A DNA stretch of 64,000 nucleotides from G963923955 sp963923955 (GCA_963923955.1 OZ000552.1:620001-684000), one strand, 5' to 3'. Numbered from the stretch's first letter, positions 49,587 to 59,385 are shown. Numbers and translations are program-made. Notes: a model not told the origin generated them from the letters alone.

Positions 49587-50891
49587 ATGAACGAAAATCA
49601 ATCCTCCAGCCTGATCCCAATGCTGATCATCGGCGGGCTGTTCTTTATGTTCGGCTTTGTAACCTGGTTAAACGGCGCGCTGATCCCCTTCTTGCAGATC
49701 GCCTGTGAGTTGAATCATCTGGAGGCCTACCTGGTGACGCTGGCCTTCTATATTTCCTACACTGTGATGGCCTTGCCCATGTCGCTGATCCTGCGCCGTA
49801 GCGGTTATAAAAACGGCATGGTGCTCGGACTGTTTATCATGGTGCTGGGCGCACTACTGTTCATCCCGGCGGCGCTGCTGCGCATGTACAGCATCTTCCT
49901 GTTGGCCCTGTTTGTCATGGGCACCGGGCTGACGATACTACAGACCGCCTCTAATCCCTACATCGTGATGATCGGGCCGCGGGAGACGGCGGCGGTGCGC
50001 ATCAGCATGATGGGGGTATTGAACAAGGGCGCCGGCGTGGTGGCGCCATTGGTCTTCAGCGCCCTGGTGTTGACCGACATGGGGCAATTCACCGAGGCCC
50101 GTATCGCCGCGCTGGATGCGGCGCAAAAGGCGCTGGAACTGACCGAATTATCCTCGCGCCTGGTCATGCCCTATCTGATCATGGCCGGCATGTTGATCGT
50201 GCTGGGCGTGTTCATCAAGCTATCGCCCCTGCCGGAGCCCGACCAAGAGATTGCCGGTGCTGAGGATAATGACGACAGCAGCATCCTGCAACACCCGCAG
50301 CTGATCCTCGGCGCCGTCACCCTGTTCTTCTATGTGGGCGTGGAGGTGATCGCCGGGGATACCATCGGCCTGTTCGGCAAGGAACTGGGCGTGAGCAATT
50401 TCGGCCAGCTCACCGCCTATACGATGAGCTTCATGGTGGCCGGTTATCTCGTAGGCATAATGGTGATCCCGCGCTGGTTGAGCCAGGAAAAGGCGTTGAT
50501 GATCTCGGCGCTCTCCGGCCTTGTCTTTGCCTTGTTGACGATCACATCCAATCCGGATTCGGGCGGCATCTGGCCGCTGCTGTTCAGTTGGAGCGGCGCC
50601 CCGGCCATTCCCGATGTTGTTCTGTATGTCGCCCTGTTTGGACTTTCCAATGCCCTGGTGTGGCCGGCGGTCTGGCCGCTGGCCATGCAGGGTTTAAGTC
50701 CCCGCCATACCAATACCGGCTCCGCCCTGTTGATCATGGGGATCGCCGGCGGGGCGATCCTGCCCCTGGTCTATGGTGCCTTGGCAGAGACCTCCCATGA
50801 TCCGCAGTCTGCCTACTGGATCATGATCCCGTGTTACCTGTTCATCCTGTTCTACGCCGTCAAAGGCCACAGGTTGAGGCAGTGGCGTTGA
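49587..50891 (+). CDS. Sugar permease of the FucP/NagP MFS family
   Basis: 434 residues, about 12 helices: GLFFMFGFVTWLNGALIPFLQIACEL (about 17-42), SLILRRSGYKNGMVLGL, TGLTILQTASNPYIVMIGPRETAAVRISM, and WPLAMQGLSPRHTNTGSALLIMGIAGGAILP. It resembles hexosamine/glucose/galactose permeases such as NagP and differs from the first FucP homologue here (1696) by Leu-Gln instead of Leu-Glu at the TASNPY motif. Context (AgaZ, AgaS, a ROK kinase) suggests N-acetylgalactosamine or galactosamine. Starts 21 bases after ubiB; the tagatose-bisphosphate aldolase subunit gene follows at once. Confidence 0.85.
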   Translation: MNENQSSSLIPMLIIGGLFFMFGFVTWLNGALIPFLQIACELNHLEAYLVTLAFYISYTVMALPMSLILRRSGYKNGMVLGLFIMVLGALLFIPAALLRMYSIFLLALFVMGTGLTILQTASNPYIVMIGPRETAAVRISMMGVLNKGAGVVAPLVFSALVLTDMGQFTEARIAALDAAQKALELTELSSRLVMPYLIMAGMLIVLGVFIKLSPLPEPDQEIAGAEDNDDSSILQHPQLILGAVTLFFYVGVEVIAGDTIGLFGKELGVSNFGQLTAYTMSFMVAGYLVGIMVIPRWLSQEKALMISALSGLVFALLTITSNPDSGGIWPLLFSWSGAPAIPDVVLYVALFGLSNALVWPAVWPLAMQGLSPRHTNTGSALLIMGIAGGAILPLVYGALAETSHDPQSAYWIMIPCYLFILFYAVKGHRLRQWR

Positions 50892-50911
50892 ACCATCGCT
50901 TAAGTAAGAAC

Positions 50912-52183
50912 ATGCAACATCTTTTAGACATCATCGCGAATAACCGCGCCGGTAAGGCGCAGGGGATCTATGCGATCTGCACGGCGCATCCCATGGTGCT
51001 GGAAGCCGCCTTGCAGCAGGGCAAACAGGACGGCAGGCCGGTATTGATTGAGGCAACGGCCAATCAGGTGAACCAGTTCGGCGGATATACCGGTATGCAG
51101 CCGGCGGATTTTCGCCCATATATTGAAAAAATTGCCGCTGAGGTCGGTTTTCCCAGAAAGGATATTATCCTGGGCGGTGATCATTTGGGGCCGGTGTGCT
51201 GGTGTGATGAGCCGGCCGAGCAGGCGCTGGCAAAGGCCCGCGATCTCATTGCGGCCTATGTCGCAGCCGGCTTTAAAAAGATCCATCTGGATACCAGCAT
51301 GGCCTGTGCCGGGGAAGCGGATGCCTTGAGTGATGCAACGGTGGCGACGCGAGCGGCTGAGTTGTGTGCAGTGGCTGAGCATACGGCACAGGAGGCCTTC
51401 GGCGAGTCGGAACTGCTCTATGTCGTGGGCACAGAAGTCCCGAAACCCGGTGGTGCAAGAGAGGCGATTGAAGGCTTACAGGTGACGCCGACAGCGGCGG
51501 CTCTGCAAACGGTTGAGGCGCATAAAAACGCCTTTTTAGCGCGCGGCCTTGAATCGGCCTGGTCGCGCGTTATCGGCCTGGTGGTACAGCCCGGTGTGGA
51601 GTTTGACCACACTGCCGTATATGATTATGTGCCGGAGGCCGCAGCTGAGTTGAGTGTCTTGATCAATGATATTCCTAATCTGGTCTATGAGGCGCATTCG
51701 ACTGATTATCAACCTGCACATGCCTATGCGGCATTGGTTCGTGATCACTTTGCCATTCTGAAAGTCGGCCCGCAGTTGACCCATGCCCTGCGCGAGGCGC
51801 TGTTTGCATTAAGCCATATTGAGCAGGAATTAATCGCTGCGGAGAAACGCGCCAATCTACCTGCGGTCTGTGAGCAGGTCATGGTCGATGAGCCACAGAG
51901 TTGGGCCAGATATTATCCTGCTGAAGAACCACAGGGCCGGCTGTATCGGCGCTATAGTTATAGTGATCGCATTCGCTACTACTGGAACCGGCCGGTAATT
52001 CACAATGCGCTGACCCGGCTGCTGCAGAATTTATCGGCTGTTGCGTTGCCGTTGCCATTGATAAGCCAATATATGCCCTTGCAATATAAAGCCATTCGCG
52101 CCGGTCTGCTTGATGCTAATCCAAGGGCATTGATTCGTCATCACATCATGCAGGTCACTGCGGCGTATGCTGCCGCCTGTTAG
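50912..52183 (+). CDS. agaZ: Tagatose-bisphosphate aldolase non-catalytic subunit (AgaZ/GatZ/KbaZ family)
   Basis: 423 residues. Family marks are GIYAICTAHPMVLEAALQQG, LIEATANQVNQFGGYTGMQPADF, ILGGDHLGPVCW, KIHLDTSMACAGEA, GTEVPKPGGA and YEAHSTDYQPAHAYAALVRDHFAILKVGPQLTHALREALFAL. GatZ/KbaZ proteins support the class II aldolase GatY/KbaY; some have been linked to tagatose-6-phosphate kinase activity. No KbaY partner gene is in the window. ATG 50912 is chosen; an earlier frame overlaps the permease. It sits in the GalNAc-type cluster before agaS. Confidence 0.9.
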   Translation: MQHLLDIIANNRAGKAQGIYAICTAHPMVLEAALQQGKQDGRPVLIEATANQVNQFGGYTGMQPADFRPYIEKIAAEVGFPRKDIILGGDHLGPVCWCDEPAEQALAKARDLIAAYVAAGFKKIHLDTSMACAGEADALSDATVATRAAELCAVAEHTAQEAFGESELLYVVGTEVPKPGGAREAIEGLQVTPTAAALQTVEAHKNAFLARGLESAWSRVIGLVVQPGVEFDHTAVYDYVPEAAAELSVLINDIPNLVYEAHSTDYQPAHAYAALVRDHFAILKVGPQLTHALREALFALSHIEQELIAAEKRANLPAVCEQVMVDEPQSWARYYPAEEPQGRLYRRYSYSDRIRYYWNRPVIHNALTRLLQNLSAVALPLPLISQYMPLQYKAIRAGLLDANPRALIRHHIMQVTAAYAAAC

Positions 52184-52244
52184 GTCTGTTCCCGCTCAAA
52201 TTACCGCAACATTGGCTGCGGTTCGTGGATAGCGCAAAGATAAA

Positions 52245-53375
52245 ATGCGTAAATATTTGAACGTAGAAGTAGATGCTCTGGAGGCCTGCGGCAGTCTCTG
52301 GACAGCCCGTGAAATCTGCCAGCAACCGCGCATCTGGCGGGAGGCCTATGCAATGATTGAGCAATCCAGGCCGTTCATTGATCGCTGGTTGCAGCCGGTG
52401 CTGGCCAAGTCGGCACTGCGCATCATCTTATCGGGTGCCGGCTCGTCCTCGTTCATAGGTGAGACTCTGGCGCCCGCCTTGCGTAAACAGCTACGGCGCA
52501 GGGTGGAGGCGGTCAGCACGACTGATCTGCTTGGCGCTCCCGATCAGTATCTGGCCGAAGATGTCCCGACCCTGATGATTTCGTTTGCACGCTCCGGTGA
52601 TAGCCCGGAGAGTGTTGCCGCTGTCGAGCTGGCTAACCAAATCCTCGGCGATTGCCATCATCTGGTCTTGACCTGTAACCCAGAGGGGCGGCTGGCACAA
52701 GCTGCAGGCCGCGATGCTAACATGCTGTGTCGCTTAATGCCGGAAGGCACCAACGACCGCAGTTTTGCCATGACCAGCAGTTTCTCCTCCATGCTGCTGT
52801 CCTGCGCGGCTATTTTCATGCCCGCTCCCGAACAATTAGAGCAGGCCGCCGAATTAACACAAGGGTTGATCAATACGCAGGCATTGAATATTCAGGCGCT
52901 TGCGAGACAGGATTGCAAGCGCCTGGTCGTATTGGGGGCGGGTTGTCTGTTGGGCACTGCCCGTGAAGCGGCGTTAAAGTCCTTGGAGCTTAGTGCGGGC
53001 AGGCTGGTATCAATGGCCGATACCCCATTGGGTTTTCGACACGGCCCCAAATCGGTCATTGATGAAGCAACATTGATTATTCACTTGCAGTCGGCCCATC
53101 CTTATATACAACAATATGACGCTGATCTATTCCGTGAATTGCACAGAGACGGGCAATCAGCCGGGCTTGTGGCCTTGTCGCCATCCTCATTAGGCCCTGC
53201 AGCGCGAGAGTTACAGGACCTATGGCTGTCATTGCCCTATCTTGTCTATTGTCAGAGCTTTGCCTTTTTCAAGGCCCTGGCACTGGATATCACAGCCGAT
53301 AACCCCTTCCCATCGGGGGAAGTGAACCGGGTGGTCAAGGGCGTCACTATTCGTCCTTATACGAAAGGGCTATAA
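52245..53375 (+). CDS. agaS: Galactosamine-6-phosphate deaminase/isomerase AgaS (SIS domains)
   Basis: 376 residues with two sugar-isomerase domains. The first shows ILSGAGSSSFIGETLAPALRKQL (about 65-87) and ISFARSGDSPESVAAVELA; TNDRSFAMTSSFSSMLLSCA follows, and the second shows VVLGAGCLLGTAREAALKSLELSAGRLVSMADTPLGFRHGPKSVI. The similarity to AgaS and glucosamine-6-phosphate synthase C-terminal domains is clear. In N-acetylgalactosamine catabolism it converts galactosamine-6-phosphate to tagatose-6-phosphate. It lies between agaZ and a ROK kinase gene. A dedicated deacetylase is not seen nearby. Confidence 0.88.
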   Translation: MRKYLNVEVDALEACGSLWTAREICQQPRIWREAYAMIEQSRPFIDRWLQPVLAKSALRIILSGAGSSSFIGETLAPALRKQLRRRVEAVSTTDLLGAPDQYLAEDVPTLMISFARSGDSPESVAAVELANQILGDCHHLVLTCNPEGRLAQAAGRDANMLCRLMPEGTNDRSFAMTSSFSSMLLSCAAIFMPAPEQLEQAAELTQGLINTQALNIQALARQDCKRLVVLGAGCLLGTAREAALKSLELSAGRLVSMADTPLGFRHGPKSVIDEATLIIHLQSAHPYIQQYDADLFRELHRDGQSAGLVALSPSSLGPAARELQDLWLSLPYLVYCQSFAFFKALALDITADNPFPSGEVNRVVKGVTIRPYTKGL

Positions 53376-53389
53376 AGAGAAGTAGCGCC

Positions 53390-54286
53390 ATGCACTACGG
53401 TCTTGATATTGGCGGGACCAAGATCGAACTGGCCATATTTAATGTTCACTTTGAACGCATTGATTGTTGGCGGGCGGCGACACCAACGCAGGACTACCGG
53501 GAGTTTCTGCGGACGCTCACCGATATGGTGATTGCGGCGGATGAAAAGACTCAAACACGCGGCTCCGTGGGTATCGGCCTGCCGGGCATTGTAGATCAGC
53601 AGGGCCGTCTGGTATCGGCCAATATTCCCGCCATTAACGGGCAGCCGTTTTCAACCGATATTGTCAAACGGCTTAAACGGCCGGTTGCCCTGGAAAATGA
53701 TGTCAAGGCCTTTGTCTTATCGGAAGTCAACGGCGGTGTTGCTGATGGGGTCAGGCATGCATTAGGGCTCGTGCTGGGTACAGGAGTGGCAGGCGGCCTG
53801 TGTATTGACGGGAAGATCTATCGGGGCAGACAAAATGCGGCAGGCGAGTACGGTCATATACCCCTGCCGGCCATCTTGCAGCAACGTTACCGGTTGCCAC
53901 TGCGCCAGTGCGCTTGTGGTCTGCGCAGTTGTATGGAACAATACTTAGCCGGGGCGGGCCTGCTGTGCTTAGGTACGCATCTGGGGGGTGACTACGCATC
54001 CGTACAGGCACTGGCACAGGCCCGGCAGGCCGGGGACGCAAAGGCCGTAGAGATTTTTAGCGCGTATGTGGATTGCCTCGGGTGTTACCTGGCACAATTA
54101 ACATTACTATACGATCCGGATATGATTGTGCTGGGCGGCGGCTTATCCAATATAAGCGAGCTATATCCGTCGTTACCGGCTGCGATGCAGGCCTATTTAT
54201 TTGAAGGCATCGAAGCGCCGACGGTGGTTGCAGCAAGCTTCGGTGACTCCAGCGGCGTAAGGGGGGCGGCCATCCTCGGCCAATAG
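53390..54286 (+). CDS. agaK: ROK-family N-acetylgalactosamine (hexosamine) kinase
   Basis: 298 residues. The ATP-binding N-terminus is YGLDIGGTKIELAIFN (3-18), then GIGLPGIVDQQGRLVSANIPAINGQPF, LENDVKAFVLSE with the catalytic Asp, GTGVAGGLCIDGKIYRGRQNAAGEYGHIPL, and a zinc motif CACGLRSCMEQYLAG. A further Gly-rich loop is VLGGGLSNISELY. ROK kinases of this sort phosphorylate GalNAc or GlcNAc. It starts 14 bases after agaS. A permease, kinase, AgaS and AgaZ make a route in which the amino sugar is phosphorylated inside the cell; specificity is inferred. Confidence 0.88.
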   Translation: MHYGLDIGGTKIELAIFNVHFERIDCWRAATPTQDYREFLRTLTDMVIAADEKTQTRGSVGIGLPGIVDQQGRLVSANIPAINGQPFSTDIVKRLKRPVALENDVKAFVLSEVNGGVADGVRHALGLVLGTGVAGGLCIDGKIYRGRQNAAGEYGHIPLPAILQQRYRLPLRQCACGLRSCMEQYLAGAGLLCLGTHLGGDYASVQALAQARQAGDAKAVEIFSAYVDCLGCYLAQLTLLYDPDMIVLGGGLSNISELYPSLPAAMQAYLFEGIEAPTVVAASFGDSSGVRGAAILGQ

Positions 54287-54348
54287 GTTGCTGATAAAAA
54301 AGCACCATAAAATGAATCATTGCGAACCGGTTATTTTTACAGAGCCAC

Positions 54349-54951
54349 ATGTCAAATAAAAAGAATATCCTGGATGTCTTCTTGGCGATAGAGTCTGAAT
54401 TAAGGCGATATCTGCTGCGTTTTCTGCTAAGCAAGGAAGACATAGATGACGTGTTACAAGATGCGTTTATTCGTGTATATAAAGACGATGTATCTGCGAA
54501 TATTCAGTCTCCGCGCAGGTTTTTGTTTACCGTGGTCAGGAACCTTGCCTTAACCGAGATCAACAGGGAGGTGAAAAAAACCGCCAGATACATAGAGGAT
54601 TTTGATATAGAGGAAGTCATAGATGATAGGTCCTGCCCGGAAAGAAATGAAACAATACGCCGGGAGTTACTTGCCTGCCGGAATGCAATTAAGTCGCTGC
54701 CGACAAAATGCCAGCGTGTGTTTGTTATGCGAAAGGTCTATGGTTTCTCCCACAAGGAGATCGCGCGCACGTTGGATATCACGGTGAGTACAGTCGAGAA
54801 GCAGTTGATAAAGGGATTGAAGAGATACGAGGAATACCTCAATTCAGGCGGCTCTCTCAGAGCAGATGAGGGCAGAAGCCAAACCGCCAAGGCAGAATCA
54901 AAGGCGCCGGCACTGCCGGGGCTTGCTACCAGGGGCGGGCATGATAAATGA
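54349..54951 (+). CDS. ECF-type RNA polymerase sigma factor (FecI-like)
   Basis: 200 residues: sigma region 2 (VFLAIESELRRYLLRFLLSKEDIDDVLQDAFIRVYKD), a short linker, and sigma region 4 (AIKSLPTKCQRVFVMRKVYGFSHKEIARTLDITVSTVEKQLIKGLKRYEEYL), then a low-complexity tail. Its gene ends four bases inside fecR and a TBDR gene follows. That trio is the standard surface-signalling set: the TBDR senses its ligand outside, FecR passes the signal and the sigma factor is freed to transcribe the TBDR gene. It follows the GalNAc genes, so the ligand may be a GalNAc-containing glycan. Confidence 0.92.
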   Translation: MSNKKNILDVFLAIESELRRYLLRFLLSKEDIDDVLQDAFIRVYKDDVSANIQSPRRFLFTVVRNLALTEINREVKKTARYIEDFDIEEVIDDRSCPERNETIRRELLACRNAIKSLPTKCQRVFVMRKVYGFSHKEIARTLDITVSTVEKQLIKGLKRYEEYLNSGGSLRADEGRSQTAKAESKAPALPGLATRGGHDK

Positions 54952-55985
54952 ATAATATCGTTCTTTTACATGAGAATGATCATCCAGAGCGCATTGCAGC
55001 AGCCGCTGAGGCCCGGGCGTGGGTGATACGGCTTGATGGTGGCCCGTCCAGACAGGAACTGGCCGAATTTAGACGCTGGTTGGATAAAAACCCGTTGCAC
55101 CGCAGCGAGTTCAAGAGGGTTGCAGAACTCTGGGATGGCATGGATGAATTGGTGCAAGAACTGGTCTTTCCCGATACCAATAAGATCGCGGCTGCATACC
55201 GGCGAGTGGGCTTCTCTTCTCTGGGGGCCGCTGCGTGTCTGCTGTTGGTATTTATCGGGCTGCAAGTCATCATGCCGCATATAGGCCACACGTATTACAG
55301 TGCGAGCTATGCTACGGATATTGGCGAATTAAAAGAGGTTACTTTGCCCGATGGCTCCGGGCTCAGGTTGAATACCAATAGCCAGGCCAGCATTGATTAC
55401 GGCAGAGGGATCCGTTCTGTTCGGCTCATCAAAGGCGAGGTGCATTTCGATGTTTCACACGATCCCGACCATCCCTTTGTGGTCTATGTTGAAGATGTCG
55501 CTATCCGCGCCTTGGGCACGGCATTTGCCGTCCATATTAAAGATGACCAGACCGAGGTCACGGTAACCGAGGGCCGGGTGCGAATCCTGTCTATGCCGCA
55601 GGCCCCGGCCGGGACTGACGAGCTTGGCATCAGCGAGATTGAACTGGCCGATATCCTAGGCACCTTGTCGAGAGGGCAGCAGGCCATTTTGAAAAATGAA
55701 ATAGAATGGGTGGAGAAGATTCAACCTGAAGAGATAGAAAAACAATTATCCTGGCGCGATGGCATGTTGATCTTTGAACACAAGCCGCTGGAGGATGTTA
55801 TCAATGAGATCAGCCGTTACACCGAGATGGAGATTATTATCCTGGATGCGGAGATCAAACAGATGGAATTCGGCGGTTATTTTCCGGTGGGCGAGATTGA
55901 CCTTATGCTGAAATCTTTGACGGAATCCTTTGGTATTCACGTGGAGAAGGCCAACGAAAAAAGGATCTATCTCTCGCGCCGATAA
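54948..55985 (+). CDS. FecR-family anti-sigma/sigma regulator
   Basis: 345 residues. A cytosolic N-terminal domain binds the sigma factor (AEARAWVIRLDGGPSRQELAEFRRWLDKNPLHRSEFKRVAELWDGMD), a single TM follows (AAACLLLVFIGLQVIM, about 89-104), then the periplasmic FecR domain (TLPDGSGLRLNTNSQASIDYGRGIRSVRLIKGEVHFDVSHDPDHPFVVYV) and a C-terminal DUF4974/STN-like domain (LSWRDGMLIFEHKPLEDVINEISRYTEMEIII). The start overlaps the sigma gene stop by four bases. It is the inner-membrane part of the signalling route from the following TBDR. Confidence 0.93.
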   Translation: MNNIVLLHENDHPERIAAAAEARAWVIRLDGGPSRQELAEFRRWLDKNPLHRSEFKRVAELWDGMDELVQELVFPDTNKIAAAYRRVGFSSLGAAACLLLVFIGLQVIMPHIGHTYYSASYATDIGELKEVTLPDGSGLRLNTNSQASIDYGRGIRSVRLIKGEVHFDVSHDPDHPFVVYVEDVAIRALGTAFAVHIKDDQTEVTVTEGRVRILSMPQAPAGTDELGISEIELADILGTLSRGQQAILKNEIEWVEKIQPEEIEKQLSWRDGMLIFEHKPLEDVINEISRYTEMEIIILDAEIKQMEFGGYFPVGEIDLMLKSLTESFGIHVEKANEKRIYLSRR

Positions 55986-56135
55986 TCTTATCGGCCACAC
56001 TGCTTGCGGCGATATTCCCGCTTGACGGAATTTCCAAGCCCTTGATCTGCAATCACATTTTGCCTAACAGCAATATATTCAAAAAAATATTCTGCTAAAG
56101 AGTAGCGGGTTTTTACCAATCATAAAGTCATAGGC

Positions 56136-59100
56136 ATGAGAGCGGGGAAAAGAGTGGACTGGTGGGCGCAAAAAAGCGGGCTGCCGGCCAGCGGCGCTCA
56201 GCAGGATTTGCGGGGAGAGCCTGAGATTATTTATGCCTGGTTGTTAGCCGTGGTGTTGATGCTCAGCATACACAGTGCACACGCAGGAGCGGGAGCATAT
56301 CAGTTTCGTGTTCCTGTCTTGCCGGCGGAGAAATCGTTGCATCTATTCGCCCGGCAATCCCGCACACCGCTGCTTTTTTCCCACGATGAGGTCAGGGGCA
56401 TACAGACAAATGCTGTTCGCGGCACTTATGTCATCAGCGATGGCCTTGATATCTTGCTCAATGGTACCGGCCTGGCCGGTGATATAAACGATCAGGGGGT
56501 ATTGATTGTCACCTTAGTTAAACCTGAACAAGACATGGGAGATGAGAAGATTATGAAAGATGAGCAAAAACAATCATCATTGTTATCGAGGATAGCGCTG
56601 GCACTTTTTGGTGCAGTGGGTGCTAGTGGTCTGGCGGCGCAGGACGACGCTGATAATGCCGCCCAAGGCGCGGAGGTGATCATGGAGGAAATCATGGTCA
56701 AGGGGGTACGAGGCGGGATCTTACGGGGGCTGGAGCAGAAACGTCAGGCCGCCGGCTTTGTTGATGCGATCTCGGCGGAAGATCTGGGCAAGTTTCCAGA
56801 TCTGAATATTTCTGAGGCGCTGCAACGTATTCCGGGCGTTACCCTGTTTCGTAATAATACCGGTGATGGCCAGTCTATTAACCTGCGCGGTCTGGGCTCG
56901 CAATTTACCCGGGTCGAAATCAACGGTCTTACCGGCACCAATAATGGTACTAACGGTCGTTTTGGCGGGAGTCATAGTTCTGTCGGCGGCGGCTTTAATT
57001 TTGAAATTCTGGCATCAGAGCTGTTTGATAATGTCAGTGTTTCCAAGTCCGCCACGGCGGCTCAAACCGAAGGCGGGCTTGCCGGTCTGGTGCAGTTGAC
57101 CACTCCCCATGCCTTTGATCGCGATGGCTTTAATCTATCCGTCTCCGGCCAACTGCAACACAGCAGTACCGCCGATGATACCACGCCGCGCTTGGCCTTG
57201 GTCATGAGCCAAAACTGGGATGATTATTTCGGCCTCTCAGCCTCGGTTGCCTACTCCGAGGCGGCCTTTAAGTCCGATAGCAACGGCGGCATTAGCGCAC
57301 GGCCGCTTGCGGCGGGGGCGAATGATACCTTAAAGGCGAGTGCCAGCGCCGAGCAGTTGGCGGCCCTGGTTCCGCAGACGATCAATTATCAGGTTGATGT
57401 GGAGGATCGGAAAACGCTGGGCCTTACCGCCGGTCTTCAGTTTCGCCCTTCTGATATGCTGGAGCTTACCGTTGACACTATCTACGCCAGGATCGACTCG
57501 GATCGCTTCTTCACACGGGCGGATGCCCCGCCGGAGGGCGGCCTCTCAGGAGTAGGCAACGATACAATTCAAAACGGGGTATTCCAGCAGGCGACCATTA
57601 CGGATGTGCAACAGCGGATTGCCGCGAATGATCTCTCAGGCGAGGAAGACTTTCTGCAATTATCCGCCAAGGTCGATATCAGGCCGGATGATAACTGGAC
57701 CATCACGCCGCTGGTTGGTTATTCCAGGCGCGAGAATTCGCGCACCGGGCAGTTATTGTCCTTTGCCAATGGCAACAGAGCTACCGGCCGACTGACTCGG
57801 GAGCCGGTCAGCTTTACCCTCAACAGCCCCTTTATTGCGTTTTCCACGCCGGGCACTGATTATTCCGGCAATACTGCGGTAACAGATCCGAGCGAGTTTT
57901 TCCTGAATGTCTTTCTCATTCGCCCGTCTGAAGACCGGGATGAAGAGCTGAGCACCAGATTGGATTTTTCACGCGCCTTTGCGCATGCTTTACTTAGCCG
58001 GGTGGATTTTGGGATGCGCTATTCCAGGCGTGAAACCGAGCGAAAATCCTACGAAATTCGTATTGATGATGTGCCCGGTGCCGACCTGACGAAATTACCG
58101 ACACTGGCGGATGCACTGGTGGTCAATTCATTCCATATAAACGGTGCGCCGGACAGCTTTCCCGACACGATTATTAGCGCGGATCCGCGCCGGGTGCTGC
58201 AGCTGTACGCACCGGACGGCATTGATTTTTCCCAATTTGTGGCGCGCGAGGGGAAGGTCGCCAATGTGGATATTCTCGGCATAACGCCGCCCGGTTCGCG
58301 AATCCGAGACCTGCAGGCACGCGCCGCCAACCGCACCTTTGACGGCGAGGAAGAGACCCTGGCAGCCTATTTTGCCGCGACCTTCGAGTGGCGAGAGTTG
58401 TTACTGAATGCGGGCATGCGCTATGTGGACACAAAGCAGACTTCCAGAGGTTTCTCAGTCAATTCTTCATTGGGCACTTCGGAGCGGATCGTTGTTGAGA
58501 ACAGTTATCATGAGTTTCTGCCGAGCATTACTGCGCGTTATAACATCTCCGAGCAGTTGATCGCCCGGGCGGCGTACTCTACCAGCCTGTCCCGTCCGTC
58601 ACTGTTTGAGTTGCGTATTGCGGAGAACTATGGAGGCATTGACACAAGTGGCGGCAGCGGCAGCCGTGGTAATCCGAAGCTGAAACCCTTTACTTCGCAA
58701 AATTACGATCTGGGTCTGGAGTGGTATTTTTCTGAAGAGGCGCTGGTTGCCGCCAATATTTTCTACAAAGACGTTGATGGACTGGTGATCGGCGGTACCG
58801 AGGTTGAGAACAGGAGCTTTCTCTCTCAGGTAACCAGCATGGAAGTCACTGCGCCGATTATTTTTGACATCCCTGTCAACGGCGATGAGACCTCTATTAA
58901 GGGCCTGGAGTTGCTGTTGCAGTCCGGCTTTGGTTTTTTGCCCGGCACCTTGTCGAACATGGGCGCGATCTTGAACTACACCTATACAGATACCGATGCG
59001 GCGACTGATGAGGCCAGTATCTTGGCCGGGGAAACGATCCTGAACGGGGTCTCGGGCAATAGCTACAATGTGATCTTGTATTATGACGATGGGGAGCGTT

Positions 59101-59360
59101 TCGATGCACGCCTGTCCTATGCCTGGCGCGAGCGCTTCCTGGAAGATAATTCCGCTTCTTTTGGGGTGCCGATATTTCAGAATGATTATGGTCAATGGGA
59201 CTTCTCGGCGAATTATGCCTTTAATGATCATTTTACCTTTCAGTTTCAGGTCTTGAACATTAGCGATGAGCGCCTGGAAGTTGAGTCGGTCGCCAATAGT
59301 CCGCATACTACGACACAACTTGATCGACGTTTCTTTTTCGGGGTGCGTTATTCTTTCTAA
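56136..59360 (+). CDS. TonB-dependent transducer with N-terminal STN domain
   Basis: 1074 residues. A signal peptide (IIYAWLLAVVLMLSIHSAHA, about 31-50) precedes an STN signalling domain (YQFRVPVLPAEKSLHLFARQSRTPLLFSHDEVRGIQTNAVRG, about 55-128), which would contact FecR. A second hydrophobic, signal-peptide-like stretch starts at Met140 (SLLSRIALALFGAVGASGLAAQD). Then come the TonB-box-like MEEIMVKG, the plug (DLGKFPDLNISEALQRIPGV, INLRGLGSQFTRVEING) and a large barrel ending in RRFFFGVRYSF. It lies 150 bases after fecR, so the sigma factor probably drives it from that gap. A strong terminator follows the gene. Confidence 0.9.
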   Translation: MRAGKRVDWWAQKSGLPASGAQQDLRGEPEIIYAWLLAVVLMLSIHSAHAGAGAYQFRVPVLPAEKSLHLFARQSRTPLLFSHDEVRGIQTNAVRGTYVISDGLDILLNGTGLAGDINDQGVLIVTLVKPEQDMGDEKIMKDEQKQSSLLSRIALALFGAVGASGLAAQDDADNAAQGAEVIMEEIMVKGVRGGILRGLEQKRQAAGFVDAISAEDLGKFPDLNISEALQRIPGVTLFRNNTGDGQSINLRGLGSQFTRVEINGLTGTNNGTNGRFGGSHSSVGGGFNFEILASELFDNVSVSKSATAAQTEGGLAGLVQLTTPHAFDRDGFNLSVSGQLQHSSTADDTTPRLALVMSQNWDDYFGLSASVAYSEAAFKSDSNGGISARPLAAGANDTLKASASAEQLAALVPQTINYQVDVEDRKTLGLTAGLQFRPSDMLELTVDTIYARIDSDRFFTRADAPPEGGLSGVGNDTIQNGVFQQATITDVQQRIAANDLSGEEDFLQLSAKVDIRPDDNWTITPLVGYSRRENSRTGQLLSFANGNRATGRLTREPVSFTLNSPFIAFSTPGTDYSGNTAVTDPSEFFLNVFLIRPSEDRDEELSTRLDFSRAFAHALLSRVDFGMRYSRRETERKSYEIRIDDVPGADLTKLPTLADALVVNSFHINGAPDSFPDTIISADPRRVLQLYAPDGIDFSQFVAREGKVANVDILGITPPGSRIRDLQARAANRTFDGEEETLAAYFAATFEWRELLLNAGMRYVDTKQTSRGFSVNSSLGTSERIVVENSYHEFLPSITARYNISEQLIARAAYSTSLSRPSLFELRIAENYGGIDTSGGSGSRGNPKLKPFTSQNYDLGLEWYFSEEALVAANIFYKDVDGLVIGGTEVENRSFLSQVTSMEVTAPIIFDIPVNGDETSIKGLELLLQSGFGFLPGTLSNMGAILNYTYTDTDAATDEASILAGETILNGVSGNSYNVILYYDDGERFDARLSYAWRERFLEDNSASFGVPIFQNDYGQWDFSANYAFNDHFTFQFQVLNISDERLEVESVANSPHTTTQLDRRFFFGVRYSF

Positions 59361-59385
59361 AGTTTGTTTTTTATCTTCTGGCTAT

